A program made the translations under genes and the position numbers. Shown here in pieces: positions 48,325 to 58,581 of a stretch of 64,000 nucleotides of DNA. The first letter of the stretch is position 1. Each line of letters begins with the position of its first letter. The DNA comes from CAMDPA01 sp963825625 (GTDB lineage: Bacteria; Pseudomonadota; Alphaproteobacteria; Rhizobiales; Hyphomicrobiaceae), in the NCBI GenBank assembly GCA_963825625.1, contig CAWGUF010000029.1, positions 124,001-188,000 on the forward strand. Reading direction: 5' to 3'. Under the pieces are notes generated by a model. It ran no database searches. It was not told where the DNA came from and saw nothing but the letters and a program-made list of their open reading frames with translations.

Positions 48325-49536
48325 ATGAGCATTTTTGGACGATATGTGTTCCGGCAGGCCGCCGGAGCCCTTGTGCTTATCCTGATGTCGCTTTCGGGCG
48401 TCGTCTGGATCGCGCTTGCCCTCAAGCAGCTCAATCTGGTGACCACGCAGGGCCAGGACGCACTGACCTTTCTCACCATGACGACGCTGGCGCTGCCCAA
48501 CCTGATGGCACTGATAGCGCCCATCGCCCTTCTCGTCGCTGTGATGCACACATTGAGCCGGATGTCCGGCGATAGCGAGCTGATCGTTCTGTCGGCCGCC
48601 GGAGCCAGCATCTGGGCGATTGCCCGTCCGCTGTTGCTCTTGGGCGTGATCGTTGCGATCGCCGTGTCCGCAGTCAATCACTTCGGCATGCCCTGGAGCC
48701 TCAGGCTGCTCCGTGACTACGTCATTCAGGTCCGTAGCGATCTGATATCCCAGGTCATTCAGCCGGGCCGCTTCTCCAGCCCGGAGAGCGGGATCACCTT
48801 CCACATCCGCGACCGCGCGCTGAACGGGGACCTCAAAGGCCTCCTGATGCACGACACGAGGGACAACAAGGTTCCCACGACTTACCTGGCTGAGCACGGA
48901 TCTCTCATCAAGCAGGACAACCAGACCTACCTCTTGATGCGCACCGGCCACGTGCTGCGGCGGCCCGACCCCAAGGCTGAGGCGCAGATCATCGCCTTTC
49001 AAAGCTACGTCGTCGATCTCGACCGGTTCGAAGGCCAGACCACGCACCACGAGCTGAAGCCCCGGCAGCGGTACTACGCGGAGCTCGTATCCCCCTCCAA
49101 GGACGACCCGGATGCAAAGCGCCTCGCAGGTCAGCTCCGCGCTGAGTTGCATGAGCGATTTGCGAACCCCTTATACTCCCTGGGCTTTGTGCTGATCGCG
49201 GTCGCATTTATCGGCCGCGCCCAATCGACCAGACAGAACCGTTGGGAAGCGATCACCACAGCCGTGCTGCTTTCGATTGGCGCGCGTGTTGGCGGCCTTG
49301 CTGCCAACAATCTGGTGGTGATCAGCGCGAAGTGGACGTTCGTGCTCTATGCCATCCCGCTGGCATTGATCGTACTGGCAATCGTCATCATGCAATTCGG
49401 TGCTGCGCCACGCCGCCAGAGCAAGCTGCGCGCCCGATTGAACGGCGCGCTCGAAGCCGCAGCAGCCAGGTTGCCAGGCTGGCGACGTTCGCCCCCTCCA
49501 TCCGCACCCGCAACGACGATGACGGTGCAGAGATGA
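48325..49536 (+). CDS. lptF: LPS export permease LptF
   Basis: LptF and LptG form the membrane part of the LptB2FG transporter that extracts lipopolysaccharide from the inner membrane. The 403-residue protein has two membrane segments at the N-terminus (FRQAAGALVLILMSLSGVVW, LPNLMALIAPIALLVAVMHT), a periplasmic beta-jellyroll, and three or four segments at the end. The block LSRMSGDSELIVLSAAGAS is the family coupling region. It overlaps lptG by four bases. Confidence 0.93.
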   Translation: MSIFGRYVFRQAAGALVLILMSLSGVVWIALALKQLNLVTTQGQDALTFLTMTTLALPNLMALIAPIALLVAVMHTLSRMSGDSELIVLSAAGASIWAIARPLLLLGVIVAIAVSAVNHFGMPWSLRLLRDYVIQVRSDLISQVIQPGRFSSPESGITFHIRDRALNGDLKGLLMHDTRDNKVPTTYLAEHGSLIKQDNQTYLLMRTGHVLRRPDPKAEAQIIAFQSYVVDLDRFEGQTTHHELKPRQRYYAELVSPSKDDPDAKRLAGQLRAELHERFANPLYSLGFVLIAVAFIGRAQSTRQNRWEAITTAVLLSIGARVGGLAANNLVVISAKWTFVLYAIPLALIVLAIVIMQFGAAPRRQSKLRARLNGALEAAAARLPGWRRSPPPSAPATTMTVQR

Positions 49537-50627
49537 TGGGACGTGGCATCCTCGGTGTCTATCTTGCGCAACAGTACCTCCGCGCCATCCTCGGCACCTT
49601 CCTGTTCTGTTGCGTCCTCATCTTCATGATCGATTTCGTCGAGATCCTGCGCCAATCCGGAAAGTATGGCGCAGTTCCGGCGACGACCTTGATCTGGCTG
49701 ACATTGCTGCGGCTACCCGCCTACACCGAACTGCTACTCGCATTCGCCGTTCAAGTGGGAGCGATCGCCGCTCTGCTCGCCCTCAATCGCAAGAGCGAGC
49801 TGGCGGTCATGCGCGCAGCCGGTATCTCGGTCTGGGGCTTCCTCTCACCAGCCCTGATCATTGCCTTCCTTCTCGGTGTCCTCGCGATCACCGTCTACAA
49901 CCCCGTTGCGTCCTCCGCCCGCGCCCAGGCCGAACGCTTGTTCGCGGAGGTTTTTGGTCGTGAATCGAACTTTCTCCAGACCCAGAGCCGAGGCGGCTGG
50001 CTGCGACAGGAGGGTGAGGATGGCTCGTCGGTCGTCTCTGCCCAGGCGGTGACCAAGCGCGGCCTTCAACTCGACCAGGTGATGATCCTGCAATACGACA
50101 AGGCCGGAGCCTTCGTCGAACGGGTCGATGCTGATCGCGCCCACCTGCGGGACGGGTACTGGGAAGTGGAGCAGGCGCTCATCTCCCGCATCGGTGAGCA
50201 GCCAGAGCGCTACCAGACCTATCAGGTCAGCACCCACTTGAGCCCGGAACGCGTCCAGGACGCGCTTGGCACCGCCATCTCGGTATCCTTTTGGGAGCTT
50301 CCCGGCTTGATCGAGGCCACCGAAAAAGCGGGCCTTCCGACCAATCACTTCCGGATCCAGTACGAGCTCTTGCTGTCGCGCCCGTTGTTGCTGGTGGCGA
50401 TGGTGCTGATGGGTGCGACGGTATCCTTGCGGTCGTTTCGATCAGGCAAGATCCAGACGATGGTCATCTACGGCATGCTCGGCGCATTTGCCTTCCTCCT
50501 GCTTGCGGAAGTCTCCCGCCAGGTCGGCGTTTCCGGCTTGGTTTCGCCGACTGTGGCCGTGTGGGTACCGGTCGCCGTCGCGGTGTTGACGTGCGTCACG
50601 ATCCTGCTGCACCAGGAGGACGGCTAG
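49533..50627 (+). CDS. lptG: LPS export permease LptG
   Basis: This is the partner of LptF, 364 residues. Family features are the N-terminal helix YLRAILGTFLFCCVLIFMID, the coupling block LALNRKSELAVMRAAGISVW, a central periplasmic jellyroll, and C-terminal helices with RPLLLVAMVLMGATVSLRSF. The start ATG at 49533 overlaps the lptF stop (ATGA). The lptD gene follows after about 290 bases. Confidence 0.93.
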   Translation: MMGRGILGVYLAQQYLRAILGTFLFCCVLIFMIDFVEILRQSGKYGAVPATTLIWLTLLRLPAYTELLLAFAVQVGAIAALLALNRKSELAVMRAAGISVWGFLSPALIIAFLLGVLAITVYNPVASSARAQAERLFAEVFGRESNFLQTQSRGGWLRQEGEDGSSVVSAQAVTKRGLQLDQVMILQYDKAGAFVERVDADRAHLRDGYWEVEQALISRIGEQPERYQTYQVSTHLSPERVQDALGTAISVSFWELPGLIEATEKAGLPTNHFRIQYELLLSRPLLLVAMVLMGATVSLRSFRSGKIQTMVIYGMLGAFAFLLLAEVSRQVGVSGLVSPTVAVWVPVAVAVLTCVTILLHQEDG

Positions 50628-50919
50628 AGCCTGTCAACCGATCCGGGCGAGCCAGCGCATCGCAATCGGTTAAGGCGGACTTAATTTGACGACAGGTGTG
50701 ACGCAAAGGTCATTTCGGATACCGGGACGAGCGGCTATGGTGCCAGCGATGACGTAGGGGGCATCTCGTGGGGGTAGAGTCGACAGATGCTGTTCGCTCG
50801 GGTGACAGCTGGCTACGAGGCGGCGCGCAATCGCGCTGTCGAATTCACCAGCGCGCGCGGAACAACTCTATGAGTCTTGAGGGAAAAATTACTCAGGCGT
50901 GCAGGAGAACGGGCGAGTG
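50628..50919. promoter_or_regulatory. Gap upstream of lptD with probable promoter
   Basis: About 290 bases without a recognised gene separate lptG from lptD. A TTGACG at about 50686 could be a minus-35 element, but no convincing minus-10 follows at 16-18 bases. Separate expression of lptD-surA-pdxA-rsmA is likely but not shown. Confidence 0.35.
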
Positions 50920-53451
50920 ATGCGTCGCTGCCCTGACACATGGCAGACCGTGGCGAATGCCTTCGCTACGCTCCGACGGCCGGGATCGGCAGTGGGAAGC
51001 CGCAGACGTGCGCTCGTCGTTGTCGCTGGCCTGACGCTGCTGCCGCTGTTCGGGCTGATAGCATTCCATGTGCCGGCACACGCGCAGACAAGCGCACCTT
51101 CGCCCTTGCGCTACGTTGCGCCAGAGGTCTCGAAGGCGGAGTCGTTTGGCGCCAGGGGCACTGGCAACAGCATTACGGGTCCCATCCGCCCCGGAGACAA
51201 AGCGGCCCCGCTCTACCTCAACGCGGACGAGCTCGAGTACGACACCAAGAACAATCGGGTGATCGCGCGCGGCAACGTGGAAATCTACTACAACGAGAAT
51301 GCTCTCACAGCTGATCAGGTGGTCTACGACCAGTCGGCGAACACGCTGACAGCCTTCGGCAACGTCCGACTGAAACAGCCTGACGGCGCAATCGTCTCCA
51401 GCGATCGCATTGTCACGACGACCGACTTTGCCGAAGCCTTCGTGCAGTCGATGAGCGTCGTTGGCAAGGACGACACCCGCATCGTAGCCCGACGCGCCGT
51501 GCGGCGGGATGGCAACGTGACGACTTTCGAGCAGGGCAAGTTCACCCCTTGCCGTAACGATCCCGGCAAACCGCCTCTTTGGTGCATCGCCGCGCAACGC
51601 GTCGTGCACGACAAGCAGGCCGCAACCATCACGTACCAGGACGCCCAGTTCGAACTGTTCGGCGTGCCCGTCCTCTACATGCCGTATTTCCAGCATGCAG
51701 ACCCGTCCGTGAAGAACAAGTCGGGTTTCCTGATCCCGGAGATCTCATCGGACAGCCGCCTCGGCTTTATCACCGAGGTGCCCTACCACTTTGCCTTGGC
51801 CCCCAACTACGACTTCCTGTTCCACCCCATGTACACCGCCAAGTACGGCGTGCTGTGGAAGGGTGACTGGCGCCACAAGTTGAACCTGGGCGGCGGCGTA
51901 ACTGGCGAATACAATGCCAAGCTGGCCGGAATAGACCAGAACAGTTCGCAGTCCGTCAGCTCCGACCTGCATGAGCGCTGGCGCGGGAGCCTGGAGAGCA
52001 ATGGCCGCTTCTCGCTCTCCTCGTGGTGGAGCGCGGGCTGGAATGTGACCGTGGAAAGCGATCGCGCCTTCCGCAGCTTCTACAAGCTCGACAATGTCCT
52101 GCAGAAAGACCGCGTGAGCAGCGCCTACCTCACCGGCATGAGCGAGCGCAATTATCTAGCGCTCAACTATTACCACACCGGCGGCCTCGTCCTGAATGAT
52201 GACATCAACACCCTGCCGCCCGGCACCTCTCCATTCGTAAATCCGTCGCAAGCTGCAACGAGCCAGGCTCCGGTCCTGGATTATGAATATTATCTGGGCA
52301 GCCCGATTGTCGGCGGGGAGATGAAGCTCGCGGCCAACGCCATCAGCTATTATCAGGATCTCAACTTCACGGACGGCAATGGTGTTGCCCGCCGCGCCAA
52401 TACGAAGCTCAATCGTGCAACCGCCGCGGTCAGCTGGCGGCGCAAGCTGATCGATGGCATCGGCCAGACATTCACGCCGTTCTTCGCCCTTCGCGGCGAC
52501 GTGATCACCACCGAGGACTCGGTCGATCCTACCACCAGGCTTGTGGTTGATGAGCAGAACGTGGCGCGAGGTGTCGCCACTGCCGGCATCAACTACGCCT
52601 ATCCCTTCGTCGCCTCGACGCAGAACGCCACACACGTGGTCGAGCCGATTGCTCAAATCGTCGCCCGCCAGAATTCCGTTGAGCAGTCTCGCCTGCCCAA
52701 CATCGACGCCCGTTCAGCCGTCTTTGACGATGCCAACCTGTTCGAGGAGAAGACGACGGGCTACGACCGGATCGATACGGGCATCCGGGCCAATTATGGC
52801 ATGCAGTACACCTATCAGGCGCACTCCGGCGGCTCGGCGCGCGTACTGGTTGGGCAAAGCTACCATATGAGCGGAACGAACATTTTCAGCTCGCCTGGGG
52901 TCGACTCGGACGGCAAATTCCTGTTCTCGCCGCTCAGCGGTCTGGAACGCAACTCATCCGATATTGTCGCCGGGCTTTACCTCTCGCCCATTCCGGCCTT
53001 CCGGGCCATGGCACAGCTGCGAGTCGACGATCAGACGCTGGAAATGCGTCGTGCCGACGTTAACGCCACCGCCAGCTGGGGACCGGCTGTCGTCAGCGCA
53101 AACTACGCCTATACAGCGGCCAGCCCCCTCTTGAACCTGCTGCACGACCAGGAAGAGATCCAGGGTCTGCTTGGCCTCAGAGTAACGGACCGGTGGAGTG
53201 TCTACGGCTTCACGCGCTTCTCTCTCAACGAGAACCGGACCATTCAGGACGTTCTGCAAGTGCGGTATGCCGATGAATGCTTTGTGCTGACGGCATCCTA
53301 TATCGAGGACCACATCATCGATCCATCGCGCAATCTGGAGCCCAACCGCACGGTAATGTTCCGCTTCGAGCTCAAGCACTTGGGCGAATTCCGCTACCGC
53401 ACGACCACGCTCGACAACGTGCTGAGCGCCAATCAGATCGTTCCGCGTTGA
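50920..53451 (+). CDS. lptD: LPS assembly protein LptD
   Basis: LptD is the outer-membrane barrel that, plugged by LptE, inserts lipopolysaccharide into the outer leaflet. The 843-residue protein has a signal peptide ending at AHA-QT, an OstA/LptA-like jellyroll (LYLNADELEYDTKNNRVIAR, ANTLTAFGNVRL) and a large C-terminal barrel starting with VPVLYMPYFQHADPSVKNKS. It ends in short amphipathic strands. The ATG at 50920 is chosen over GTGs at 50899 and 50917; GGAG lies at 50904. Confidence 0.93.
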   Translation: MRRCPDTWQTVANAFATLRRPGSAVGSRRRALVVVAGLTLLPLFGLIAFHVPAHAQTSAPSPLRYVAPEVSKAESFGARGTGNSITGPIRPGDKAAPLYLNADELEYDTKNNRVIARGNVEIYYNENALTADQVVYDQSANTLTAFGNVRLKQPDGAIVSSDRIVTTTDFAEAFVQSMSVVGKDDTRIVARRAVRRDGNVTTFEQGKFTPCRNDPGKPPLWCIAAQRVVHDKQAATITYQDAQFELFGVPVLYMPYFQHADPSVKNKSGFLIPEISSDSRLGFITEVPYHFALAPNYDFLFHPMYTAKYGVLWKGDWRHKLNLGGGVTGEYNAKLAGIDQNSSQSVSSDLHERWRGSLESNGRFSLSSWWSAGWNVTVESDRAFRSFYKLDNVLQKDRVSSAYLTGMSERNYLALNYYHTGGLVLNDDINTLPPGTSPFVNPSQAATSQAPVLDYEYYLGSPIVGGEMKLAANAISYYQDLNFTDGNGVARRANTKLNRATAAVSWRRKLIDGIGQTFTPFFALRGDVITTEDSVDPTTRLVVDEQNVARGVATAGINYAYPFVASTQNATHVVEPIAQIVARQNSVEQSRLPNIDARSAVFDDANLFEEKTTGYDRIDTGIRANYGMQYTYQAHSGGSARVLVGQSYHMSGTNIFSSPGVDSDGKFLFSPLSGLERNSSDIVAGLYLSPIPAFRAMAQLRVDDQTLEMRRADVNATASWGPAVVSANYAYTAASPLLNLLHDQEEIQGLLGLRVTDRWSVYGFTRFSLNENRTIQDVLQVRYADECFVLTASYIEDHIIDPSRNLEPNRTVMFRFELKHLGEFRYRTTTLDNVLSANQIVPR

Positions 53452-53849
53452 TAGCCTTGCCGCGCAATTTCTTTTTTGATCGAAGCTCCCCCCACCGATA
53501 CGCTTGATTTCCCGCCGTTTTTCTCCCAGCATCCCGGAGTTGCAAACGGGCCTGCCTTTCCCATGCCACTGTCGGTGTGGATAACGGCTATCGGCTCCGA
53601 CCCAGTCGGGCTATCGTGCCACCTGCGACTTGTCGTGCCGCAGCTACCGGCAACCGCGACTACAATTGGGCCAGGGACAATCGCCGGACGTGACCGAACA
53701 GCACCAGCCCCCGGCACGCGCGAATGATGGCCACGCGCTTGCCTGTTCCGGCCGCGCCCGGTTCGGCTGTCGCACCAATCAGTCAGGAACGGACAGCGCC
53801 AGGGGCTTCCCCAGGATAGAAGCGCTCAGTAGACGATGAGAGCGAGACG
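53452..53849. other. Intergenic stretch between lptD and surA
   Basis: Nearly 400 bases show no gene resembling a known family on either strand, no strong hairpin and no clear promoter. The length suggests surA has its own promoter. Confidence 0.5.
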
Positions 53850-55262
53850 ATGAAACCGCACCGCAACCGCCAACGCAGCCGCCGGTTCCACGCCACTGTC
53901 GCCCACGCCGCTGTCGCCGGTGCATGCGTGGCCCTTGCGGCAGCCACGTTGCCATTTGCGGCCCACGCGCAACAATCATTGCCGGGCCTCGTGGTCACGG
54001 CCCCGCCACCGCTGCCGGGCATGGCCGCGCCTCAAGCCCCGCCTCCTCAGGCACCGCCTCCGCCTGCTGCGGTGCCACCCCAGACCGCAAAGCCACCAGT
54101 CGCATCAAAGCCGCGAAAGACGCGCAAGACCAGGCGCCAAGCCAAACCTAAGGCTGCAACGGGTACCAAGGCAGCGAGCGCTGCGGCGCTGGGCGCTGCT
54201 GGAGCTTCCCAAGGGTCTGGTGGCGGCATCGCGCTGGTCGTCAACGGCGAGCCGATCACCGGCTATGACATCAACCAGCGCGCCCATTTGATGGGCCTGC
54301 AGGCAGGTATCGGTCAGCGCGCCCAGGAGAATTTCAAGCGCCTCGTGAAAACGAAAGAGGTCACCGAAAAATGGAAGCAGATCGTGCAAGCCACGATCCA
54401 GGCGCATCAGGCCACCAAGACGCGCGAGCAGATTATCGCCATCATCCAGCAAAAGCAGCGAGAGTTCGCCAAGTCGCTGCAAGCTCAGGCCGTAGGGAGT
54501 GCGCGGGCCAGCGTCATCGGCGGCCTCAAGTCGAAAGCCCGCCAGGAGTTGATCGAGGAAGCGGTCAAACGCCAAGCGGCCCGCCGCGAGAACGTCAACG
54601 TCGATGAAGCGGCGGTCAACAACATCATCCAGCAGCTTGCCGCCCGCAACAAGATGACGCCGCAGCAGTTCGCGACGCATTTCGGCAATCTCGGGGTCGA
54701 TTTCGCGAGCTTCAAGTCGCGCTTTCGAACCCAGCATGCCTGGGTCGAGGTCGTGCGAAAGAAATACGGCTACCTCGCCAATCCCAACAATCGCGACATC
54801 GATAAGCTGTTGCAGAAGGAGGCGGCAGGCGAGAGCCAGCTCGACGTCAAGGTGCACCGCATTCTGATTCCGGTTCCAGCAAAGATGGACCAGCGCGTGA
54901 TGGCAAGCCGGGTTGCGGAAGCCGAGAATTTACAGCGCCAGTTTCGCAACTGCCGCAGCACGTCAGTCCTCGCAAGCAAGGTGAAGGGTGCCCGCTTCGA
55001 GGACTTGGGCACGCGCAAGGCGGCGACATTCTCCGAGCCGACTTGCACATTCATTCAGAATGCCAAGGACAACGAGATGCTGCCGCCGAGCGTCACCTCC
55101 GGTGGCATCGAACTGCTGGCGGTCTGCGAGCGCAACATCGTGGATGCCGCCAAGAGCAAGCGGGCCGAGAAGGCAGCCGAATTGCGCCAGGAGGAGTTCG
55201 AGCGTCTCTCGCGCAAGTATCTCCGCGATCTGATGGCCGATGCCGTGATCGAGAAGCGTTGA
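53850..55262 (+). CDS. surA: SurA-type periplasmic chaperone with long Pro-rich linker
   Basis: SurA escorts outer-membrane proteins such as LptD through the periplasm. The 470-residue protein has a signal peptide (cleavage after AHA-QQ), then an unusual roughly 80-residue Pro/Ala/Lys linker. The SurA N-terminal chaperone domain follows, starting at VVNGEPITGYDINQRAHL, and then one rotamase-like domain (KVHRILIPVPAK to GIELLAVCERN). That domain lacks several usual catalytic residues. Position directly after lptD and before pdxA is the standard lptD-surA-pdxA-rsmA order. Confidence 0.87.
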   Translation: MKPHRNRQRSRRFHATVAHAAVAGACVALAAATLPFAAHAQQSLPGLVVTAPPPLPGMAAPQAPPPQAPPPPAAVPPQTAKPPVASKPRKTRKTRRQAKPKAATGTKAASAAALGAAGASQGSGGGIALVVNGEPITGYDINQRAHLMGLQAGIGQRAQENFKRLVKTKEVTEKWKQIVQATIQAHQATKTREQIIAIIQQKQREFAKSLQAQAVGSARASVIGGLKSKARQELIEEAVKRQAARRENVNVDEAAVNNIIQQLAARNKMTPQQFATHFGNLGVDFASFKSRFRTQHAWVEVVRKKYGYLANPNNRDIDKLLQKEAAGESQLDVKVHRILIPVPAKMDQRVMASRVAEAENLQRQFRNCRSTSVLASKVKGARFEDLGTRKAATFSEPTCTFIQNAKDNEMLPPSVTSGGIELLAVCERNIVDAAKSKRAEKAAELRQEEFERLSRKYLRDLMADAVIEKR

Positions 55263-55292
55263 GCAAGCCCGTCGAGAACACCGTAGTCCGCC

Positions 55293-56363
55293 ATGACAGA
55301 TGAGTTGCATTTCACACCTGTTACCGGATCCGGGGGCCAATTACCCCTGGCACTGACGCTCGGTGAGCCCGCCGGCATAGGTCCCGATATCGCGCTCATG
55401 GCCTGGCATGACCGCACCCGCCACCAGTTGCCCGCGTTCGCTGCCTACGGTGATGCGTCCGCACTTGCCGATCGGGCCCGTCTCCTGGGCCTGGATGCAG
55501 CAATTGAGGTGATTGGCCAAGCCGCACACGCGCCCGCGGTGTTCGACCGGGCACTGCCGGTGATCGACATAGCGCTGGCGCGTCCGACCCAGGTCGGGCG
55601 GCCGGACAGCGCTAACGGTCGTGCAGTAATTACCAGCATCGAACGGGCGACGTCGGATGTCGCCCGCGGCGCTGCGGCAGCGCTCGTCACTGGCCCCATC
55701 GCCAAGAGCGTGCTGTATGAGGCCGGCTTTCGTCATCCTGGCCATACCGAGTTTCTGGCCGAGCTCGCCGCCCGTCATAATCCCGGACCAGATTACAAGC
55801 CCGTGATGATGCTCGCCGCCGAAGAGCTGCGCGTGGTGCCGCTCACGATCCATGTCGCCCTGGCCTCGGTCCCCGCGATGATAACGGCAAGCAGCATCAT
55901 AGAGACGTGCCGCATCATGCATCGCGCACTGGTGTCGGATTTCGGCATCGCCACGCCGCGTATCGCGGTTGCCGGCCTCAATCCCCACGCCGGAGAGGAC
56001 GGCACCATGGGCACCGAAGACCGCGACGTGATATCGCCGGCCATTGCCGCGCTGCAGGCCGAAGGCCTCGCCGTCACCGGCCCTCATTCGGCAGATACCT
56101 TGTTCCACGACGCCGCGCGCCGCCGTTACGACGCCGCGCTCGCGATGTACCACGATCAGGCACTGATCCCCATCAAGACGCTCGCATTCGATCGCGGGGT
56201 CAACGTGACTTTGGGCCTGCCCTTCGTTCGCACCTCGCCCGACCACGGCACCGCATTCGACATCGCCGGCACCGGACGCGCGTCCGCCATCAGTCTCATC
56301 GAGGCACTGCGCCTTGCCCATCGCCTCGCTGCCCGGCGTCTTGAGACGCGCCGGGCCGCATGA
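55293..56363 (+). CDS. pdxA: 4-Hydroxythreonine-4-phosphate dehydrogenase
   Basis: PdxA oxidises 4-phosphohydroxy-L-threonine in pyridoxal 5'-phosphate biosynthesis. The 356-residue protein has the family start LGEPAGIGPDI, the metal-site block FRHPGHTEFLAELA, AGLNPHAGEDG, and the C-terminal MYHDQALIPIKTLAFDRGVN. It overlaps rsmA by four bases. Confidence 0.95.
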   Translation: MTDELHFTPVTGSGGQLPLALTLGEPAGIGPDIALMAWHDRTRHQLPAFAAYGDASALADRARLLGLDAAIEVIGQAAHAPAVFDRALPVIDIALARPTQVGRPDSANGRAVITSIERATSDVARGAAAALVTGPIAKSVLYEAGFRHPGHTEFLAELAARHNPGPDYKPVMMLAAEELRVVPLTIHVALASVPAMITASSIIETCRIMHRALVSDFGIATPRIAVAGLNPHAGEDGTMGTEDRDVISPAIAALQAEGLAVTGPHSADTLFHDAARRRYDAALAMYHDQALIPIKTLAFDRGVNVTLGLPFVRTSPDHGTAFDIAGTGRASAISLIEALRLAHRLAARRLETRRAA

Positions 56364-57274
56364 GCGCTGACGATCAGAGCACCCGTCCCAGCGTTCAGTC
56401 CGCGCAAACCGGCCTGGCCGCTGACGGCCTCCCGCCCCTGCGCGATGTGATTGCCCGTCTTGGCATCGATGCGCGCAAGAGCTTGGGGCAAAATTTCATA
56501 CTCGATTTGAACCTGACCCGCCGCATCGCACGCGCCGGCGGCCCCGTCACCGGCGCCACCGTCGTAGAGGTAGGTCCAGGCCCCGGCGGACTGACACGCG
56601 CACTGTTGATGGAAGGCGCTGCCCGCGTCATTGCAGTCGAGCGCGACGATCGCTGCCTGCCTGCACTGCACGAGATCTCAGCCCATTATCCGGGACGGCT
56701 CGAGGCCCACGCCGGCGACGCGCTGAAGACGGATTGGCCAGCGCTGCTCGGCCCTGATCCCGGCGACGTCCGCGTGATAGCGAACCTGCCATACGGTATT
56801 GCAACGCGCTTACTCGTCGACTGGCTCGAAACCGAGCCGTGGCCGCCGTGGTACTCCCGTTTGACCCTCATGTTCCAGCGCGAGGTTGCCGAGCGCATTG
56901 TCGCTGCGCCGGCCACGAAGGCCTACGGCCGGCTTGCAGTCATTGCGCAGTGGCGATGCACCGCACGAATAGCTATGACCCTGAAAAGAGAGGCCTTCAC
57001 CCCGCCCCCAAAAGTTGCATCTGCCGTCGTCGATCTGGTGCCGCGCCCGCAACCGGAGCCAGCCTGTGCCGTTTCCCTGCTGGGACGCGTCACGGCCGCC
57101 GCGTTCGGCCAACGCCGCAAGATGCTGCGGTCATCGCTGCGAACACTCACGCCAACACCTGAGCGCCTGCTCGACGCCGCCGGCATCGCAGCCGACAGAC
57201 GCGCCGAGCAGCTCACCGTGACGGAGTTCGCTCATCTTGCCGCCACCTTCCAGTCGATGACCAACAACGGTTGA
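56360..57274 (+). CDS. rsmA: 16S rRNA dimethyladenosine transferase
   Basis: RsmA (KsgA) dimethylates two adjacent adenines (A1518 and A1519 in E. coli numbering) of 16S rRNA late in 30S assembly. The 304-residue protein shows KSLGQNFILDLNLTRRI, SAM motif I VVEVGPGPGGLTRALL and catalytic motif IV NLPYGIA. The start overlaps the pdxA stop, so the two are translationally coupled. Confidence 0.96.
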   Translation: MSADDQSTRPSVQSAQTGLAADGLPPLRDVIARLGIDARKSLGQNFILDLNLTRRIARAGGPVTGATVVEVGPGPGGLTRALLMEGAARVIAVERDDRCLPALHEISAHYPGRLEAHAGDALKTDWPALLGPDPGDVRVIANLPYGIATRLLVDWLETEPWPPWYSRLTLMFQREVAERIVAAPATKAYGRLAVIAQWRCTARIAMTLKREAFTPPPKVASAVVDLVPRPQPEPACAVSLLGRVTAAAFGQRRKMLRSSLRTLTPTPERLLDAAGIAADRRAEQLTVTEFAHLAATFQSMTNNG

Positions 57275-57363
57275 CGCCACGCCGTGACGCCTGCAGCACT
57301 GGCCCAGGAATCCGTTTTCTGCAATCAACTCACGAAGCAACGCCCATTGGACCGGAGAGCCAC

Positions 57364-58005
57364 ATGTCAGCAGAGCGCCTAAAGGCCGCTATCGTGCCCG
57401 TCACGCCGCTGCAGCAGAACTGCACACTCGTGTGGGGCGAGACCAGCAATCGCGGCGTCGTGGTTGACCCCGGTGGCGACATCGAGCGCATTACCGAGGC
57501 TGTGCGAGAGCTTGGCCTCACGATCGAGCAGATCCTTCTCACCCATGGCCACATCGACCATGCCGGCGGAGCCGCCGACCTCAAGGACGCCTTGCGTGTG
57601 CCTCTGGTCGGACCGCATCAGGCCGACAAATTCCTATTGGATACACTGCCGGAAAACGCCCAGCGCTTCGGCATGACAGCCCGTGTCGCCGCACCTGACC
57701 GGTGGCTGAGCGAAGGCGATCAGATAGAGATTGCCGACCAGGCGTTCCAGATCTTTCACTGCCCGGGCCATTCACCCGGATCGGTCGTGTTCCACAATCC
57801 TGAACAGCGCTTCGCCCTGGTGGGGGACGTGCTGTTCGCCGGCTCGATCGGCCGGACGGACTTCCCATACGGCAACCACGACCAACTCATAAGCGCCATC
57901 AAGACCAAGCTGTTGCCGCTGGGGGACGACGTCACCTTCGTATGCGGCCACGGACCTGCCAGCACGTTCGGTCAGGAGCGACAAAGCAATCCATTCCTGC
58001 AGTAG
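57364..58005 (+). CDS. Metallo-beta-lactamase-fold hydrolase, glyoxalase II-like
   Basis: The 213-residue protein has the metal-binding HxHxDH in LLTHGHIDHAGGA, further ligands in HCPGHSPGSVVF and VGDVLFAGSIGRTDFP, and a final CGHGP. It matches the YcbL/GloB2 subfamily, which can hydrolyse S-lactoylglutathione. CCGGAGAG precedes the ATG at 57364. Confidence 0.9.
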   Translation: MSAERLKAAIVPVTPLQQNCTLVWGETSNRGVVVDPGGDIERITEAVRELGLTIEQILLTHGHIDHAGGAADLKDALRVPLVGPHQADKFLLDTLPENAQRFGMTARVAAPDRWLSEGDQIEIADQAFQIFHCPGHSPGSVVFHNPEQRFALVGDVLFAGSIGRTDFPYGNHDQLISAIKTKLLPLGDDVTFVCGHGPASTFGQERQSNPFLQ

Positions 58006-58050
58006 CCGATGCGGCCACACCGCCTGCCAGCCGCCAATGCTGCGGCAATC

Positions 58051-58581
58051 TCAATCGCCCAGCTCAGCGATGATGAACCGGTGCATGTTTCCCGGCCGTG
58101 CCTTTGTTTCACATGTCGCCCAGCCACGCACCGAAATGCCGGCTTCATGAACGGTCTCCGCGCGGCCTGAAATCAGCGGATGCCACCAGTACAGGTCTTT
58201 GCCCTCCGCCACGAGCCTGTAGGCACACGTCACGGGCAACCAATCGATCTCCCTGACTTTCTGCGCATCGATCTGGATGCAATCAGGCATTTGCGCGAAC
58301 CGATTGGGATAGTCCTGACAGCGGCAGGTCGAATGGTCGAGCAAGCGGCACGCCAGCCGCGTCAGATGCACCTCGCCACTGTCTTCGTCCTCGAGCTTGA
58401 CGAGACAGCACCGCGCGCACCCGTCGCACAGCGATTCCCACTCCTGCGCACTCATGTCCTCGAGCGACTTGGTCTTCCAGAACGGCGTATCCACCAACGC
58501 TTCATCCGCGTTTTCACCGTCACGCATCGCGACGTCTCTGTCTCGCATCGCAGATCGAGCCTCGCGTTCCCGCTGGTTCAT
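58051..58581 (-). CDS. YcgN-family cysteine-cluster protein
   Basis: The 176-residue protein belongs to the UPF0260/YcgN group with a CxxxCxxCC-type cluster (LCDGCARCCLVKLED) and further cysteines in CRLLDHSTCRCQDY, probably binding iron or zinc. Function is unknown. The ATG at 58581, preceded by AGAGGAAG, is chosen over the upstream frame start at 58692. Confidence 0.88.
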   Translation of the reverse strand: MNQREREARSAMRDRDVAMRDGENADEALVDTPFWKTKSLEDMSAQEWESLCDGCARCCLVKLEDEDSGEVHLTRLACRLLDHSTCRCQDYPNRFAQMPDCIQIDAQKVREIDWLPVTCAYRLVAEGKDLYWWHPLISGRAETVHEAGISVRGWATCETKARPGNMHRFIIAELGD

